Source: JACGMN01 sp964522635
GTDB lineage: Archaea > Halobacteriota > Syntropharchaeia > Alkanophagales > Methanospirareceae
Reading direction: 5' to 3'
NCBI GenBank assembly: GCA_964522635.1
Contig: CAZFWT010000016.1
Span: forward strand, 1-27,505
Length of the DNA stretch: 27,505 nucleotides
The notes beneath the pieces were generated by a model. It was not told the DNA's origin. It saw only the letters and a program-made list of their open reading frames with translations, and ran no database searches. Below, piece after piece: positions 1 through 6,762 of the stretch; positions within the stretch are counted from its first letter, which is position 1, and the number at the start of each line of letters is the position of its first letter. The translations under genes were made by a program, and so were the position numbers.

Positions 1-2
1 TA

Positions 3-173
3 AAGCGGCTCGCGAACTTCATACAGGTAGCGACGGCCGAAATAGCTGAGCTCACACGGATCGTCGGCAAGGACGACGTGAACGAGCTCGATCGCGAGGA
101 TCTTGTTGCACTGACGCGGGAGTTGGCTGAGATTACGGGCACGAGGTGGGTGGGAGGGTGGATGGGAAATTAA
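3..173 (+). CDS. FMN-binding glutamate synthase-like protein, C-terminal end (partial)
   Basis: An open frame enters from the left edge and ends with TAA at 171-173, giving 56 residues of a C terminus. The tail (ANFIQVATAEIAEL, then VGKDDVNELDREDLVALTREL and AEITGTRW) resembles the C-terminal helix region of the archaeal stand-alone glutamate synthase domain 2 proteins, where a helix carrying 'F...ATEEI..L...GK.DV..L..EDL.AL' follows the FMN barrel. That enzyme makes glutamate from glutamine and 2-oxoglutarate in the cytoplasm. No catalytic part is visible, so the assignment rests only on tail similarity. The stop codon overlaps an AT-rich stretch that may belong to the next gene's promoter. 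An alternative is any other helical C terminus. Confidence 0.5.
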   Translation, partial: KRLANFIQVATAEIAELTRIVGKDDVNELDREDLVALTRELAEITGTRWVGGWMGN

Positions 174-215
174 TATAAATGAAGCAGTCGATGAATGAAA
201 CCCACCGTGCCTTCC

Positions 216-224
216 TTTTTATAG
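216..224 (+). promoter_or_regulatory. TATA box for the small gene at 258
   Basis: TTTTTATAG lies about 37 bases before the ATG at 258, a good archaeal TATA distance for a short leader. It is followed by a short direct repeat of ATAGGAT units (221-240). A second AT-rich stretch at 171-180 could be an alternative box. Confidence 0.4.
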
Positions 225-257
225 TATAGGATAGGATAGGGGAATAAGCAAAGCACG

Positions 258-530
258 ATGGACCCGGACGACGCACGAGCGCACGCGCAGGCGCTGCTGG
301 AGGTCATTGAGGCCGCGTATGCCGTGAAGATTAGCAATCTCGACGAGATCGTCGTTACGATTACCCGTCATACCTGCGAGGAGTCGAAGATACTGAAGAT
401 CTGCACCGCGTTGAATACCTGGCTCGCGCTGAATGCGGGTCCCGAAGGGCTGGTTGAGGTCCCGCACGAGGTGGTGATCGCGCTGGCACAGCAGATCGAC
501 CAGCGGGAGGAATACACCCGCCCGCTCTAA
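258..530 (+). CDS. hypothetical protein, 90 aa
   Basis: I do not recognise this 90-residue protein. It is predicted soluble and mostly helical, with two Cys (in TCEES and ICTAL) and an acidic, alanine-rich start (MDPDDARAHAQALLEVIEAA). There is no signal peptide or membrane segment. It sits between the glutamate synthase tail and the leuC-type gene, on the same strand, 71 bases before the latter. The frame has high GC at third positions like its neighbours and a TATA box upstream, which supports coding. There is no strong ribosome binding site. An overlapping minus-strand frame (219-467) is rich in Arg and looks like a shadow. Confidence 0.55.
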   Translation: MDPDDARAHAQALLEVIEAAYAVKISNLDEIVVTITRHTCEESKILKICTALNTWLALNAGPEGLVEVPHEVVIALAQQIDQREEYTRPL

Positions 531-601
531 TACCTACTAGCCGGCAGCATGCATCTTCGGCAACGTTTTTCTTATCGTAGCGAAGAAGAGGTTAGTGAAC
601 C

Positions 602-1864
602 ATGCCGACGATAGCGGAAAAGATACTGGGTGAGAAGGCTGGCAGAGGGAAGGCGGCAAGCGCCGGTGAGATCGTAGAGTGTGAAGTGGATTACATCATG
701 GTGAACGACATCACGGGCGTGCCGGCCTTCGAAGTCTTCGAGGCTTTCGGTCGCGAGCACAGAATCAGGCGCGAGAAAGTGGTTGTGGTCCAGGATCACT
801 ACGTGCCCAATAAGGATGTCGCCTCGGCCGAGCAGGCGAAGGCGCTGCGGACCTATGCGCGTCACTACGGGATCGCGCACTACTACGAGATCGGACGCGG
901 CGGTATCTGCCACCAGGTGATGATCGAGGGAGGTTTTGCCGCGCCGGGCCGGCTAATCATCGGCGCTGACTCACACACCTGCTCCTACGGCGCACTCGGC
1001 GCCTTTTCTACCGGGGTGGGCTCCACCGAGGCGGCAGCAGCGATGGCGACCGGTAAATTGTGGTTCAAGGTCCCGGAGACCCAGAAGTTCGTGGTTAACG
1101 GTGCATTGCAGCCCTTCGTAATGGGTAAGGATATCATTCTGCACATCATTGGCGATATTGGCGTCTCCGGCTCGCTGTACCGGGCGCAGGAGTTTTACGG
1201 CACCGCGATCGAGCAGTTGAGCCTCTCTGATCGAATCACGATCTCGAACATGGCGATCGAAGCCGGGGCGAAGACGGGGATCATACCACCGGACGAAAAG
1301 GTCTTCGAGTTCCTGAAGGGGCGCGTTCGCGGCGAGTACTCGCCCGTATATGCCGACGGGCACAACGCGGAGTACGAGAAGATCTATGAATACGACGCTG
1401 CAGAGATCCCACCCACCGTAGCCAGGCCCTTCTTGCCCGAGAATACCGTGCCGGCACGCGACCTCGACGTCACCATCGATCAGGCCTACCTCGGCTCCTG
1501 CACGAACGGACGTATCGAGGATTTACGGGTCGCTGCTGCGCTCTTGCAGGCACCCCGAAGGGTGCATGACGACGTGCGGATGATTGTCGTGCCCGCGAGC
1601 GATCGTGTCTTCCAGCAGGCGATTGCAGAGGGGCTTATCCAGACGTTCCTCGCTGCAGGCGCGTTTGTCTGCGGCCCCACCTGTGGCGCGTGCCTGGGCG
1701 GGCACATGGGCGTGCTCGCGAAAGGAGAGCGGTGCGTGAGCACCACCAACCGGAACTTCATCGGCCGCATGGGGCACAAGGATTCCGAGGTATATCTGGC
1801 GAATCCAGCCGTCGTTGCGGCATCGGCAATCACCGGCCGGATTACCGACCCGAACGAGTTGTAG
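602..1864 (+). CDS. leuC: 3-isopropylmalate dehydratase / homoaconitase large subunit
   Basis: This 420-residue protein is the large subunit of the archaeal two-subunit aconitase-family dehydratases. These isomerise isopropylmalate in leucine synthesis, or homocitrate-type acids in coenzyme B or lysine pathways. It has the 4Fe-4S ligand set expected of the family: SCTNGR with Cys300, and CGPTCGACLGG with Cys361 and Cys364. HTCSYGALGAFSTGVGSTEA near residue 125 is the conserved substrate/cluster loop, and length matches the archaeal LeuC/HacA group (about 420). A GAGGT motif precedes the ATG by about ten bases. The small subunit lies downstream at 2639, separated by an exported protein gene. 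Leucine versus homoaconitate use cannot be decided from this subunit alone. Confidence 0.93.
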   Translation: MPTIAEKILGEKAGRGKAASAGEIVECEVDYIMVNDITGVPAFEVFEAFGREHRIRREKVVVVQDHYVPNKDVASAEQAKALRTYARHYGIAHYYEIGRGGICHQVMIEGGFAAPGRLIIGADSHTCSYGALGAFSTGVGSTEAAAAMATGKLWFKVPETQKFVVNGALQPFVMGKDIILHIIGDIGVSGSLYRAQEFYGTAIEQLSLSDRITISNMAIEAGAKTGIIPPDEKVFEFLKGRVRGEYSPVYADGHNAEYEKIYEYDAAEIPPTVARPFLPENTVPARDLDVTIDQAYLGSCTNGRIEDLRVAAALLQAPRRVHDDVRMIVVPASDRVFQQAIAEGLIQTFLAAGAFVCGPTCGACLGGHMGVLAKGERCVSTTNRNFIGRMGHKDSEVYLANPAVVAASAITGRITDPNEL

Positions 1865-1891
1865 TTCTGGCACGCTAGCGAGCTAACGTAA

Positions 1892-1901
1892 AGTTTAAAT
1901 A
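1892..1901 (+). promoter_or_regulatory. TATA box for the exported SCP2-like gene
   Basis: AGTTTAAATA is centred about 41 bases before the GTG at 1938, between leuC and the exported protein. It suggests this gene is not simply read through from leuC. Confidence 0.45.
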
Positions 1902-1937
1902 CGCTAAAAAAGAGAAGAACACTAGGTAGGCGGGAAG

Positions 1938-2447
1938 GTGAACCCGTTGAAAATGATACTCCAGAAGAAAATGAAGGTGCTCTCCGTATTACTCGCCCTC
2001 TGCATGGTGAGTACGATGCTCGCTGGATTCGTTCCGTCCGCCGCGGCGCAGGACCCGGGTGACGCGCTCTTTGAAGCGATGAAACCAATGGTGGAGCTTT
2101 ACAATGCGAACGTGGATAGGATCCCGTTCATAAAGACCGTCGCAAGCGATGCGCGCATCCATGCTGAGATCACGCTGAACGATGGGAGTGCGCTCGTGCT
2201 CGGCATTGTGACCGATTCGAATGCCAACGTGGTCAGCTTCGAGAAGGGCGCGATTGCGGATCCGGCGATTCGCGCAAGAACTGACGAGGCGACCGTAAAC
2301 GCGATAATGACCGCCAGTAATCCCGTTGCCGCGTTCCAGGACGCCTTAGGGAGTGGCGCGATATACTACGAAGGCGTTGGATTTAGCAATTCGCTCAAGG
2401 TCGGCTTAATGAAGGTCGGCATGACGCTTATGGGCTTCTTCACCTGA
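1938..2447 (+). CDS. exported SCP2-like (sterol carrier fold) protein
   Basis: The 169-residue product begins with a positively charged stretch and a hydrophobic core (VLSVLLALCMVSTMLAGFV) ending in SAAAQ, a typical signal peptide with cleavage near residue 38. The mature part has the flow of an SCP2 lipid-binding domain: a beta region (LNDGSALVLGIVTDSNANV), then an 'ADPAIRARTDEATVNAIM' segment, an FQDALGSGAIYYEG turn and a C-terminal hydrophobic helix (SNSLKVGLMKVG). Such domains bind lipids or hydrophobic ligands; the ligand here is unknown. I chose the GTG at 1938, preceded by a GGCGGGAAGG purine-rich stretch; ATGs at 1953 and 1971 are possible. It lies between leuC and leuD but has its own TATA box. 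The SCP2 call is by eye. Confidence 0.6.
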   Translation: MNPLKMILQKKMKVLSVLLALCMVSTMLAGFVPSAAAQDPGDALFEAMKPMVELYNANVDRIPFIKTVASDARIHAEITLNDGSALVLGIVTDSNANVVSFEKGAIADPAIRARTDEATVNAIMTASNPVAAFQDALGSGAIYYEGVGFSNSLKVGLMKVGMTLMGFFT

Positions 2448-2553
2448 GTCATGGTGCTCGTCCGATCCGATAGAGCGCCAGACCTCGCGAACAGCTCATC
2501 GCAGCTCGCAAGAAGCGTGCCGGAATTCGGAGGAGCGCAGCACTGAACCAGGC

Positions 2554-2561
2554 TTTTTATA
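2554..2561 (+). promoter_or_regulatory. TATA box and structured leader of leuD
   Basis: TTTTTATA lies about 80 bases before the chosen leuD start, so the transcript would begin near 2582. The leader then holds a 5-bp GC hairpin (2590-2603, GCCCG/CGGGC) and a short GGCAGG repeat run (2605-2626). Confidence 0.5.
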
Positions 2562-2604
2562 CGAAGAGCCGCTACCTAATGAGCAACCAGCCCGCAGACG
2601 GGCG

Positions 2605-2626
2605 GGCAGGTAGGCAGGCAGGCAGG
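2605..2626 (+). repeat. GGCA/GGTA tetranucleotide tandem repeat in leuD leader
   Basis: Five or so back-to-back GGCA or GGTA units lie 13 bases before the leuD start. Short runs like this can vary in length by slippage. Confidence 0.6.
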
Positions 2627-2638
2627 ACGAGAGAGATC

Positions 2639-3115
2639 ATGCGAATCTGGAAGTTTGGCGATAACGTGGATACCGACCAGATCATCCCCGCAGAGTTTCT
2701 GACGACCGGGGATGCGAAGACGCTCGCCGTACATGCGTTCGCGAAGGTGCGCCCGGAATTCGCGGTCGCGGTGCAGGAGGGCGACATCATCGTGGCCGGT
2801 GCGAATTTCGGCTGCGGCAGCTCGCGAGAGCACGCGCCGCGTGCACTGCTCGGCGCAGGCATACAGTGCGTCATCGCCAAGAGCTTCGCACGGATCTTCT
2901 TCAGAAACGCCATCAATATCGGGCTCCCGTTGATCGAGGCGGACGTCGTCGATCAGATCGATGAAGACGACCAGATCGGGCTCAATTTAGATCAGGGGGT
3001 CATAGAAAATCTGACCAAACATGAGGCCTATAAGTTCCAACCCCTTCCCCCGTTCATGCAGCAGCTCTTGAAAAGCGGCGGGCTGATCAATTACATCAAA
3101 GCGCAGCAGACCTGA
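2639..3115 (+). CDS. leuD: 3-isopropylmalate dehydratase / homoaconitase small subunit
   Basis: This is the small, swivelling subunit that pairs with the large subunit encoded at 602. At 158 residues from the ATG at 2639 it matches archaeal LeuD/HacB length (about 160-170). FGDNVDTDQIIPA (6-18) opens the family, and GCGSSREHAP (58-67) is the substrate-binding turn; REHAP is commoner in isopropylmalate enzymes, while REQA is seen in methanogen homoaconitases. The specificity loop here reads EFLTT (19-23), matching neither the YLVY nor the YLRT type that I recall from the Methanocaldococcus enzymes, so substrate remains open. An in-frame ATG at 2579 would add a repeat-encoded, Gln/Gly/Arg-rich tail unlike the family, so I reject it. 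Confidence 0.9.
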   Translation: MRIWKFGDNVDTDQIIPAEFLTTGDAKTLAVHAFAKVRPEFAVAVQEGDIIVAGANFGCGSSREHAPRALLGAGIQCVIAKSFARIFFRNAINIGLPLIEADVVDQIDEDDQIGLNLDQGVIENLTKHEAYKFQPLPPFMQQLLKSGGLINYIKAQQT

Positions 3116-3134
3116 CTGAGCTCCGGTATCCTGC

Positions 3135-3257
3135 TTAAAAGAAGGTCAGTGCCGCAATCGCTGACCCGATCATGATCAAGGCCATAAAGAGCCCCACAAT
3201 TACCTTCTGCAGCCGCGCATAGTCTCGTTCCTTCTTCGCGCTTCTCCTTCGTGCCAT
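3135..3257 (-). CDS. small single-span membrane protein, 40 aa
   Basis: The 40-residue product has a strongly basic start (MARRRSAKKERDYARLQK) followed by one membrane helix (VIVGLFMALIMIGSAIAALTFF) to the end. This suggests a positive-inside, tail-anchored small membrane protein. I do not recognise a family. It is not a clear SecE or Sec61-beta. A longer frame starts at 3365, but a TATA-like CTTAAAAG (3284-3291, minus strand) lies 30 bases before the ATG at 3257, so a leaderless start there fits better and gives a cleaner protein. It is divergent from the helix-hairpin-helix gene and converges with leuD. Confidence 0.6.
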   Translation of the reverse strand: MARRRSAKKERDYARLQKVIVGLFMALIMIGSAIAALTFF

Positions 3258-3283
3258 CGCTATCTGTACGTTACCGCCTGATC

Positions 3284-3291
3284 CTTTTAAG
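3284..3291 (-). promoter_or_regulatory. TATA box for the small membrane protein
   Basis: CTTAAAAG on the minus strand is about 30 bases before the ATG at 3257, implying a nearly leaderless transcript and deciding that start. Confidence 0.45.
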
Positions 3292-3388
3292 TTCTTTCGG
3301 CCGCCAAGACCCACGAAGCCGTTCATCGGCTGCGCCACCAACCGATATTCGCAAGGTTCTATCAATAAGCCTTAATCAAATACGCTGC

Positions 3389-3682
3389 ATGAACTCAACT
3401 ACGAGCGGCATGCACGTTTCCAAGAAGCAATCGGCGCTGCAAGAGCTGCAGCTGATACCGGGTGTGGGTCTGAGTATCGCGGAAGATTTATGGGACGTGG
3501 GCATTCACTCAATCGCAGATTTGCATGGTCGCGATCCTGAAGAGTTATTCAACCGGCTGCAAGCGCGTGCAGGTGCGCCGGTCGATCGCTGTGTGCTCTA
3601 CGTCTTTCGCTGTGCCGTCTATTACGCATCGCACGAGCGCCACGAGCCCGAACTCCTGAACTGGTGGCACTGGAAAGACTAG
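3389..3682 (+). CDS. helix-hairpin-helix (Cdd1/pathogenicity-locus type) protein
   Basis: From the ATG at 3389 the product is 97 residues. LQELQLIPGVGLSIAEDLWDVGI is a helix-hairpin-helix with the IPGVG hairpin, followed by 'IHSIADLHGRDPEELFNRL', 'GAPVDRCVLYVFRCAVYYAS' and a C-terminal PELLNWWHWKD. This order is that of the small Cdd1-like ('pathogenicity locus') family, which despite its name is widespread and uncharacterised. The hairpin suggests non-specific DNA or nucleic-acid contact. An in-frame ATG at 3410 is also possible, and the open frame extends upstream to 3251, but that part is basic, low-complexity and overlaps the divergent gene's promoter. Confidence 0.78.
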   Translation: MNSTTSGMHVSKKQSALQELQLIPGVGLSIAEDLWDVGIHSIADLHGRDPEELFNRLQARAGAPVDRCVLYVFRCAVYYASHERHEPELLNWWHWKD

Positions 3683-3747
3683 TCGACAGAGCGTACCCCG
3701 AAGAGAACGATGTAATACAATCGGAATTTATTAATCAGCATCCAATT

Positions 3748-3771
3748 ATGGTAAGAGACAGGCGGAAATGA
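3748..3771 (+). other. 7-codon Arg-rich upstream frame overlapping argC start
   Basis: ATG at 3748 opens M-V-R-D-R-R-K and stops at a TGA that overlaps the argC ATG as ATGA. Three of seven codons are Arg (AGA, AGG, CGG). It may only reflect the purine-rich ribosome-binding stretch. Confidence 0.25.
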
Positions 3772-4775
3772 TCGAAGCAGGAATAATAGGCGGAACAGGT
3801 TACACCGGTCTTGAGCTCATTCGGTTGCTCCTGGCTCATCCAGAGGTGAATATCTCTGTCGTAACGTCCCGGCGCCACAAGGGGCAGCAGGTAAGCGACG
3901 TCAATCCACACCTGGCCCCGTTCATCACGCTTGCATACGACGATGTCGATCCCAAAGAGATCGCGGAGCGGAGCGACGTGGTCTTTGTCGCGGTCCCTCA
4001 TGGCAGTGCCATGACCTATGTGCCACGCCTCATCGAAAACGGGGTACGCGTGATCGATCTGAGTGCAGACTATCGCCTGAAGCGAGCGGACTACGAGAAG
4101 ATCTACAAGCTGGAACATACAGATAAAGAGGAGCGCAACGCGGTCTACGGGCTCCCGGAACTGCATTCTGAGGTTGCGCAGGCGAGTCTGGTGGCAAATC
4201 CCGGCTGCTATCCCACGGGCGCGATCCTTGCTGTGGCACCGCTGGTACGAGCAGGCCTGGTGGAGCGCGTGCTTTTCGACTCGAAGTCCGGGATCTCAGG
4301 TGCAGGGGAAGCGCCATCCGAGAAATCACATTTCCCCAATCTCGCTGAGAATATCATCCCCTACCAGGTCACCGCGCACCGGCACGTCGCGGAGATGCGG
4401 CAGGAGTTACACATTCCCGTGTGCTTCACACCCCACGTCATACCCTCCATCCGCGGCATACTGACCACGGCGCATGTCTTCTTGAAAGCAGGCATCTCGA
4501 TGACGGCTGAGGCAATCGAAACGCTCTACACACAATTTTACGCGGACAAGCGATTCATACGGCTGCGACACGGTGTGCCCACACTGGGTGCTGTGAGAGG
4601 CACGAATTTCTGCGACCTCAGCTTCGCAATTGACGAAGGCAGCGATCGGATCGTGGTGATCTCGACCATAGACAACCTCGTAAAAGGCGGCTCCGGACAG
4701 GCGATCCAGAATATGAACCTGATGTTCGGACTGGATGAAGCGGCGGGCTTGTGGTTCCCGGGCCTGGTGCCCTGA
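3768..4775 (+). CDS. argC: N-acetyl-gamma-glutamyl-phosphate reductase
   Basis: ArgC reduces N-acetylglutamyl phosphate to the semialdehyde with NADPH, the third step of arginine (ornithine) synthesis, in the cytoplasm. The 335-residue protein starts with the nucleotide-binding loop GIIGGTGYTGLE (around 5-16). The catalytic Cys147 sits in NPGCYPTGA. SKSGISGAGEAPSE and HRHVAEMRQEL follow in the expected places, and the C terminus has VKGGSGQAIQNMNLMFGL, the hallmark end of the family. Length is normal (about 340-350). An AGGCGG motif lies just before the ATG, which overlaps the stop of a tiny frame. No other arg genes are next to it. A LysW-dependent paralogue (LysY) is a less likely alternative. 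Confidence 0.93.
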   Translation: MIEAGIIGGTGYTGLELIRLLLAHPEVNISVVTSRRHKGQQVSDVNPHLAPFITLAYDDVDPKEIAERSDVVFVAVPHGSAMTYVPRLIENGVRVIDLSADYRLKRADYEKIYKLEHTDKEERNAVYGLPELHSEVAQASLVANPGCYPTGAILAVAPLVRAGLVERVLFDSKSGISGAGEAPSEKSHFPNLAENIIPYQVTAHRHVAEMRQELHIPVCFTPHVIPSIRGILTTAHVFLKAGISMTAEAIETLYTQFYADKRFIRLRHGVPTLGAVRGTNFCDLSFAIDEGSDRIVVISTIDNLVKGGSGQAIQNMNLMFGLDEAAGLWFPGLVP

Positions 4776-4818
4776 GCCGTGAATATCGCAAACGCCGCGT
4801 GGTGCGGAAAAGAGCACG

Positions 4819-4828
4819 GGCTTTAAGT
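4819..4828 (+). promoter_or_regulatory. TATA box for ADH synthase gene
   Basis: GGGCTTTAAG is about 29 bases before the ATG at 4853, with no ribosome binding site after it, which fits a leaderless transcript. Confidence 0.5.
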
Positions 4829-4852
4829 CCTTAATCATCCTTATCTTGATCT

Positions 4853-5650
4853 ATGTACAATCTCGGAAAGGCGATTCGGATGGAACGAATCGTTGATCGG
4901 AAGACTCACCGGACGGTCATCGTGCCCATGGATCACGGGATAACCGCGGGCCCGATCTCCGGGCTGATCGACCTTCGCGCGACCGTGGACAAGGTGGCGG
5001 AAGGTGGTGCCAATGCAGTGCTCGGGCATGTGGGTCTCCCGCTCCACGGCCACCGGGGCTATGGCAAGGATATCGGGCTCATCATCCATCTCTCCGCGAG
5101 CACCAAGCTCGGGCCTGATCCGAACCATAAGGTGCTGGTCACCAGGGTGACGGACGCGATCAAGATCGGAGCCGACGCCGTGAGTGTCCATATCAATATT
5201 GGCGCGGACGACGAGGCGGAGATGCTCACCGATCTCGGACGGGTGGCGCGCACGTGCGATCAGTGGGGTATACCGCTGCTCGCGATGATGTACCCCCGAG
5301 GCCCGAAGGTGGAATCAGAGCACGAGGTTGAGTACGTCAAGCATGCCGCACGGGTCGGTGCGGAGCTCGGCGTCGATATGATCAAGACGAATTACACCGG
5401 CTCGCCAGAGACCTTCAAAGAGGTGGTGCAGGGCTGTCAGATACCCGTGGTCATCGCGGGCGGCCCGAAGATGGGTACCGAGCACGAGCTCTTCGAGATG
5501 ATCTACGATGCGATCCAGGTTGGTGCGGCCGGCGTCTCCATCGGTCGCAATGTCTTTCAGGCAGATAACCCGATACTGCTCTTGCGCAAGATCTCGAAAC
5601 TGGTGCACGAGGGCTATACCGTCGCAGAGGCCGAGAAGCTCGGGCTGTGA
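4853..5650 (+). CDS. 2-amino-3,7-dideoxy-D-threo-hept-6-ulosonate (ADH) synthase
   Basis: This 265-residue class I aldolase-like barrel matches the archaeal enzyme (MJ0400 type) that condenses aspartate semialdehyde with a deoxyhexose phosphate donor. It starts the archaeal route to 3-dehydroquinate, replacing DAHP synthase. Visible family features are VPMDHGITAGPI with Asp27 in MDHG, MMYPRGP with Tyr147, and DMIKTNYTG with the Schiff-base Lys178. IAGGPK near 202 and GVSIGRNVFQ near 228 form the phosphate site. Length agrees with the family (about 265-275). A related archaeal fructose-bisphosphate aldolase (FbaB) is the main alternative, but the overall wording is closer to ADH synthase. It appears to stand alone, leaderless, after argC. 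Confidence 0.9.
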   Translation: MYNLGKAIRMERIVDRKTHRTVIVPMDHGITAGPISGLIDLRATVDKVAEGGANAVLGHVGLPLHGHRGYGKDIGLIIHLSASTKLGPDPNHKVLVTRVTDAIKIGADAVSVHINIGADDEAEMLTDLGRVARTCDQWGIPLLAMMYPRGPKVESEHEVEYVKHAARVGAELGVDMIKTNYTGSPETFKEVVQGCQIPVVIAGGPKMGTEHELFEMIYDAIQVGAAGVSIGRNVFQADNPILLLRKISKLVHEGYTVAEAEKLGL

Positions 5651-5996
5651 ATGTAACGCTATTCTATGCTGCCGCTTTAGCCTGAGCAGTGCAAAAGAAA
5701 TTCGGGTTCCCATGGCGCGCATCGGTGAAGCCGCGCTTGCTTGATGTTCCGTTGGGCTTCAAGGCCACGGTCGACGCCCGATAAGTCCTGAGAGCCCCCT
5801 AGTTCTTCTTCTTTCCTCAAGGTCAGTAATGGGAAGTGAAAGCCTCATCGGCTGGCTGGCTTGGCTCTCTCACTCACATCGATTCAATCCACAACGAGCG
5901 AGCGAGTCACCGCATCTCGGGTAAGTAAGTCAGGGTACCACAGAAGAAAAGAAACGACTTAACTGTTGCTGCATTCATTATATCTTACGGTATCGC
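5651..5996. other. gene-free stretch of 346 bases
   Basis: No convincing coding frame, tRNA or repeat is seen between ADH synthase and the HTH gene. The stretch has a pyrimidine-rich run (5810-5819) that may end the upstream transcript, and AT-rich promoter-like sequence near 5955-5985 before the next gene. A TGATG...CTGA pair near 5742-5794 is too poorly formed to call a C/D box RNA. Confidence 0.5.
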
Positions 5997-6707
5997 ATGG
6001 AACCCGAGCTCACGGTCCTCGAAGCCGCACGGATCCTGGGTGTCCATCCAGAGAGCGTGAAGCGCTGGATTCGCTACGGCGAGCTCCAGGCCACCAAACA
6101 CGGCGTCCTCTATTATATCAAACGCAGCGATCTCGAATCCTTCCAGCTGCTCCGCGAGGAAGCCCATGAGCTCAGGAAGACAGACCCGCGCGCGTTCTGG
6201 AGCACCCCGCAGGGCGAATTCATCGCCAAAGTCGGCGAGCAGTTGGACGGCATTGTAGCTGACCAGCCACTCGGCATACTCGCACTGGAGCCCGGTGGGG
6301 TCTGCTTCGCCGAGTTCCTCGCCCGTTATCGCGCGGTAAAGAAAGGCCAGCAACCAGCGATCCTTAGCTTGAACGTGCTCGACCCGCGTGTGCTCGAGGA
6401 GCAGCTGCGAGCGGCCCGGGAACTACTCCGGGGCCGGAAGCTGCTCATCGTCGATGACGAGTCCTACCACGGCAAGCCGTACAGAATAGTAACGAACCTC
6501 TGCTTCCGCTTGGCTGGGTTGTTGGGATTCGAGGACTTCTTCCTCAGAGATCTTGAAGAGTACTTTGAGATCATTATCGCACCGTTCCTGACCGGGCAGG
6601 TCGAGGACTTCGATCCGGTCCACACTGCCAAACGGATCCCGCTTGCGGTCCATACCGACCATGTGGCGATCGCCTCGTTCTTCGTGCGACGTCCGCCGAA
6701 GGAGTGA
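5997..6707 (+). CDS. HTH (excisionase/MerR-like) plus phosphoribosyltransferase-like protein
   Basis: The 236-residue product joins two parts. Residues 5-50 (LTVLEAARILGVHPESVKRW, then a wing ending YIKRSDLESF) form a MerR/excisionase-type helix-turn-helix. Residues 75-236 look like a phosphoribosyltransferase-type fold: GILALEPGGVCFAEFLAR as the first strand and helix, and LLIVDDESYHGKPYRIV (149-165), close to the PRPP loop consensus in which two acids are followed by a small loop and Gly. By analogy with PurR/PyrR-type regulators it may be a DNA-binding protein sensing PRPP or a nucleotide, but the ligand is inference. It stands alone between the gene-free stretch and a MATE transporter, and could regulate either itself or that transporter. 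Confidence 0.7.
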   Translation: MEPELTVLEAARILGVHPESVKRWIRYGELQATKHGVLYYIKRSDLESFQLLREEAHELRKTDPRAFWSTPQGEFIAKVGEQLDGIVADQPLGILALEPGGVCFAEFLARYRAVKKGQQPAILSLNVLDPRVLEEQLRAARELLRGRKLLIVDDESYHGKPYRIVTNLCFRLAGLLGFEDFFLRDLEEYFEIIIAPFLTGQVEDFDPVHTAKRIPLAVHTDHVAIASFFVRRPPKE

Positions 6708-6762
6708 ATCGTGAAGTATCCCGGTCTAAACGTAGATAAATCCCCATACCCTTGGGAGACTC

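Noticed and set aside
2579..2638. 20-residue N-terminal extension of leuD
   Set aside because: It is encoded by the GGCA repeat and has no match to the family; ATG at 2639 gives the expected MRIWKFGDNVDTD start.
5742..5794. TGATG and CTGA pair suggesting a C/D box RNA
   Set aside because: C box is incomplete and no inner D' and C' pair with proper spacing is visible.
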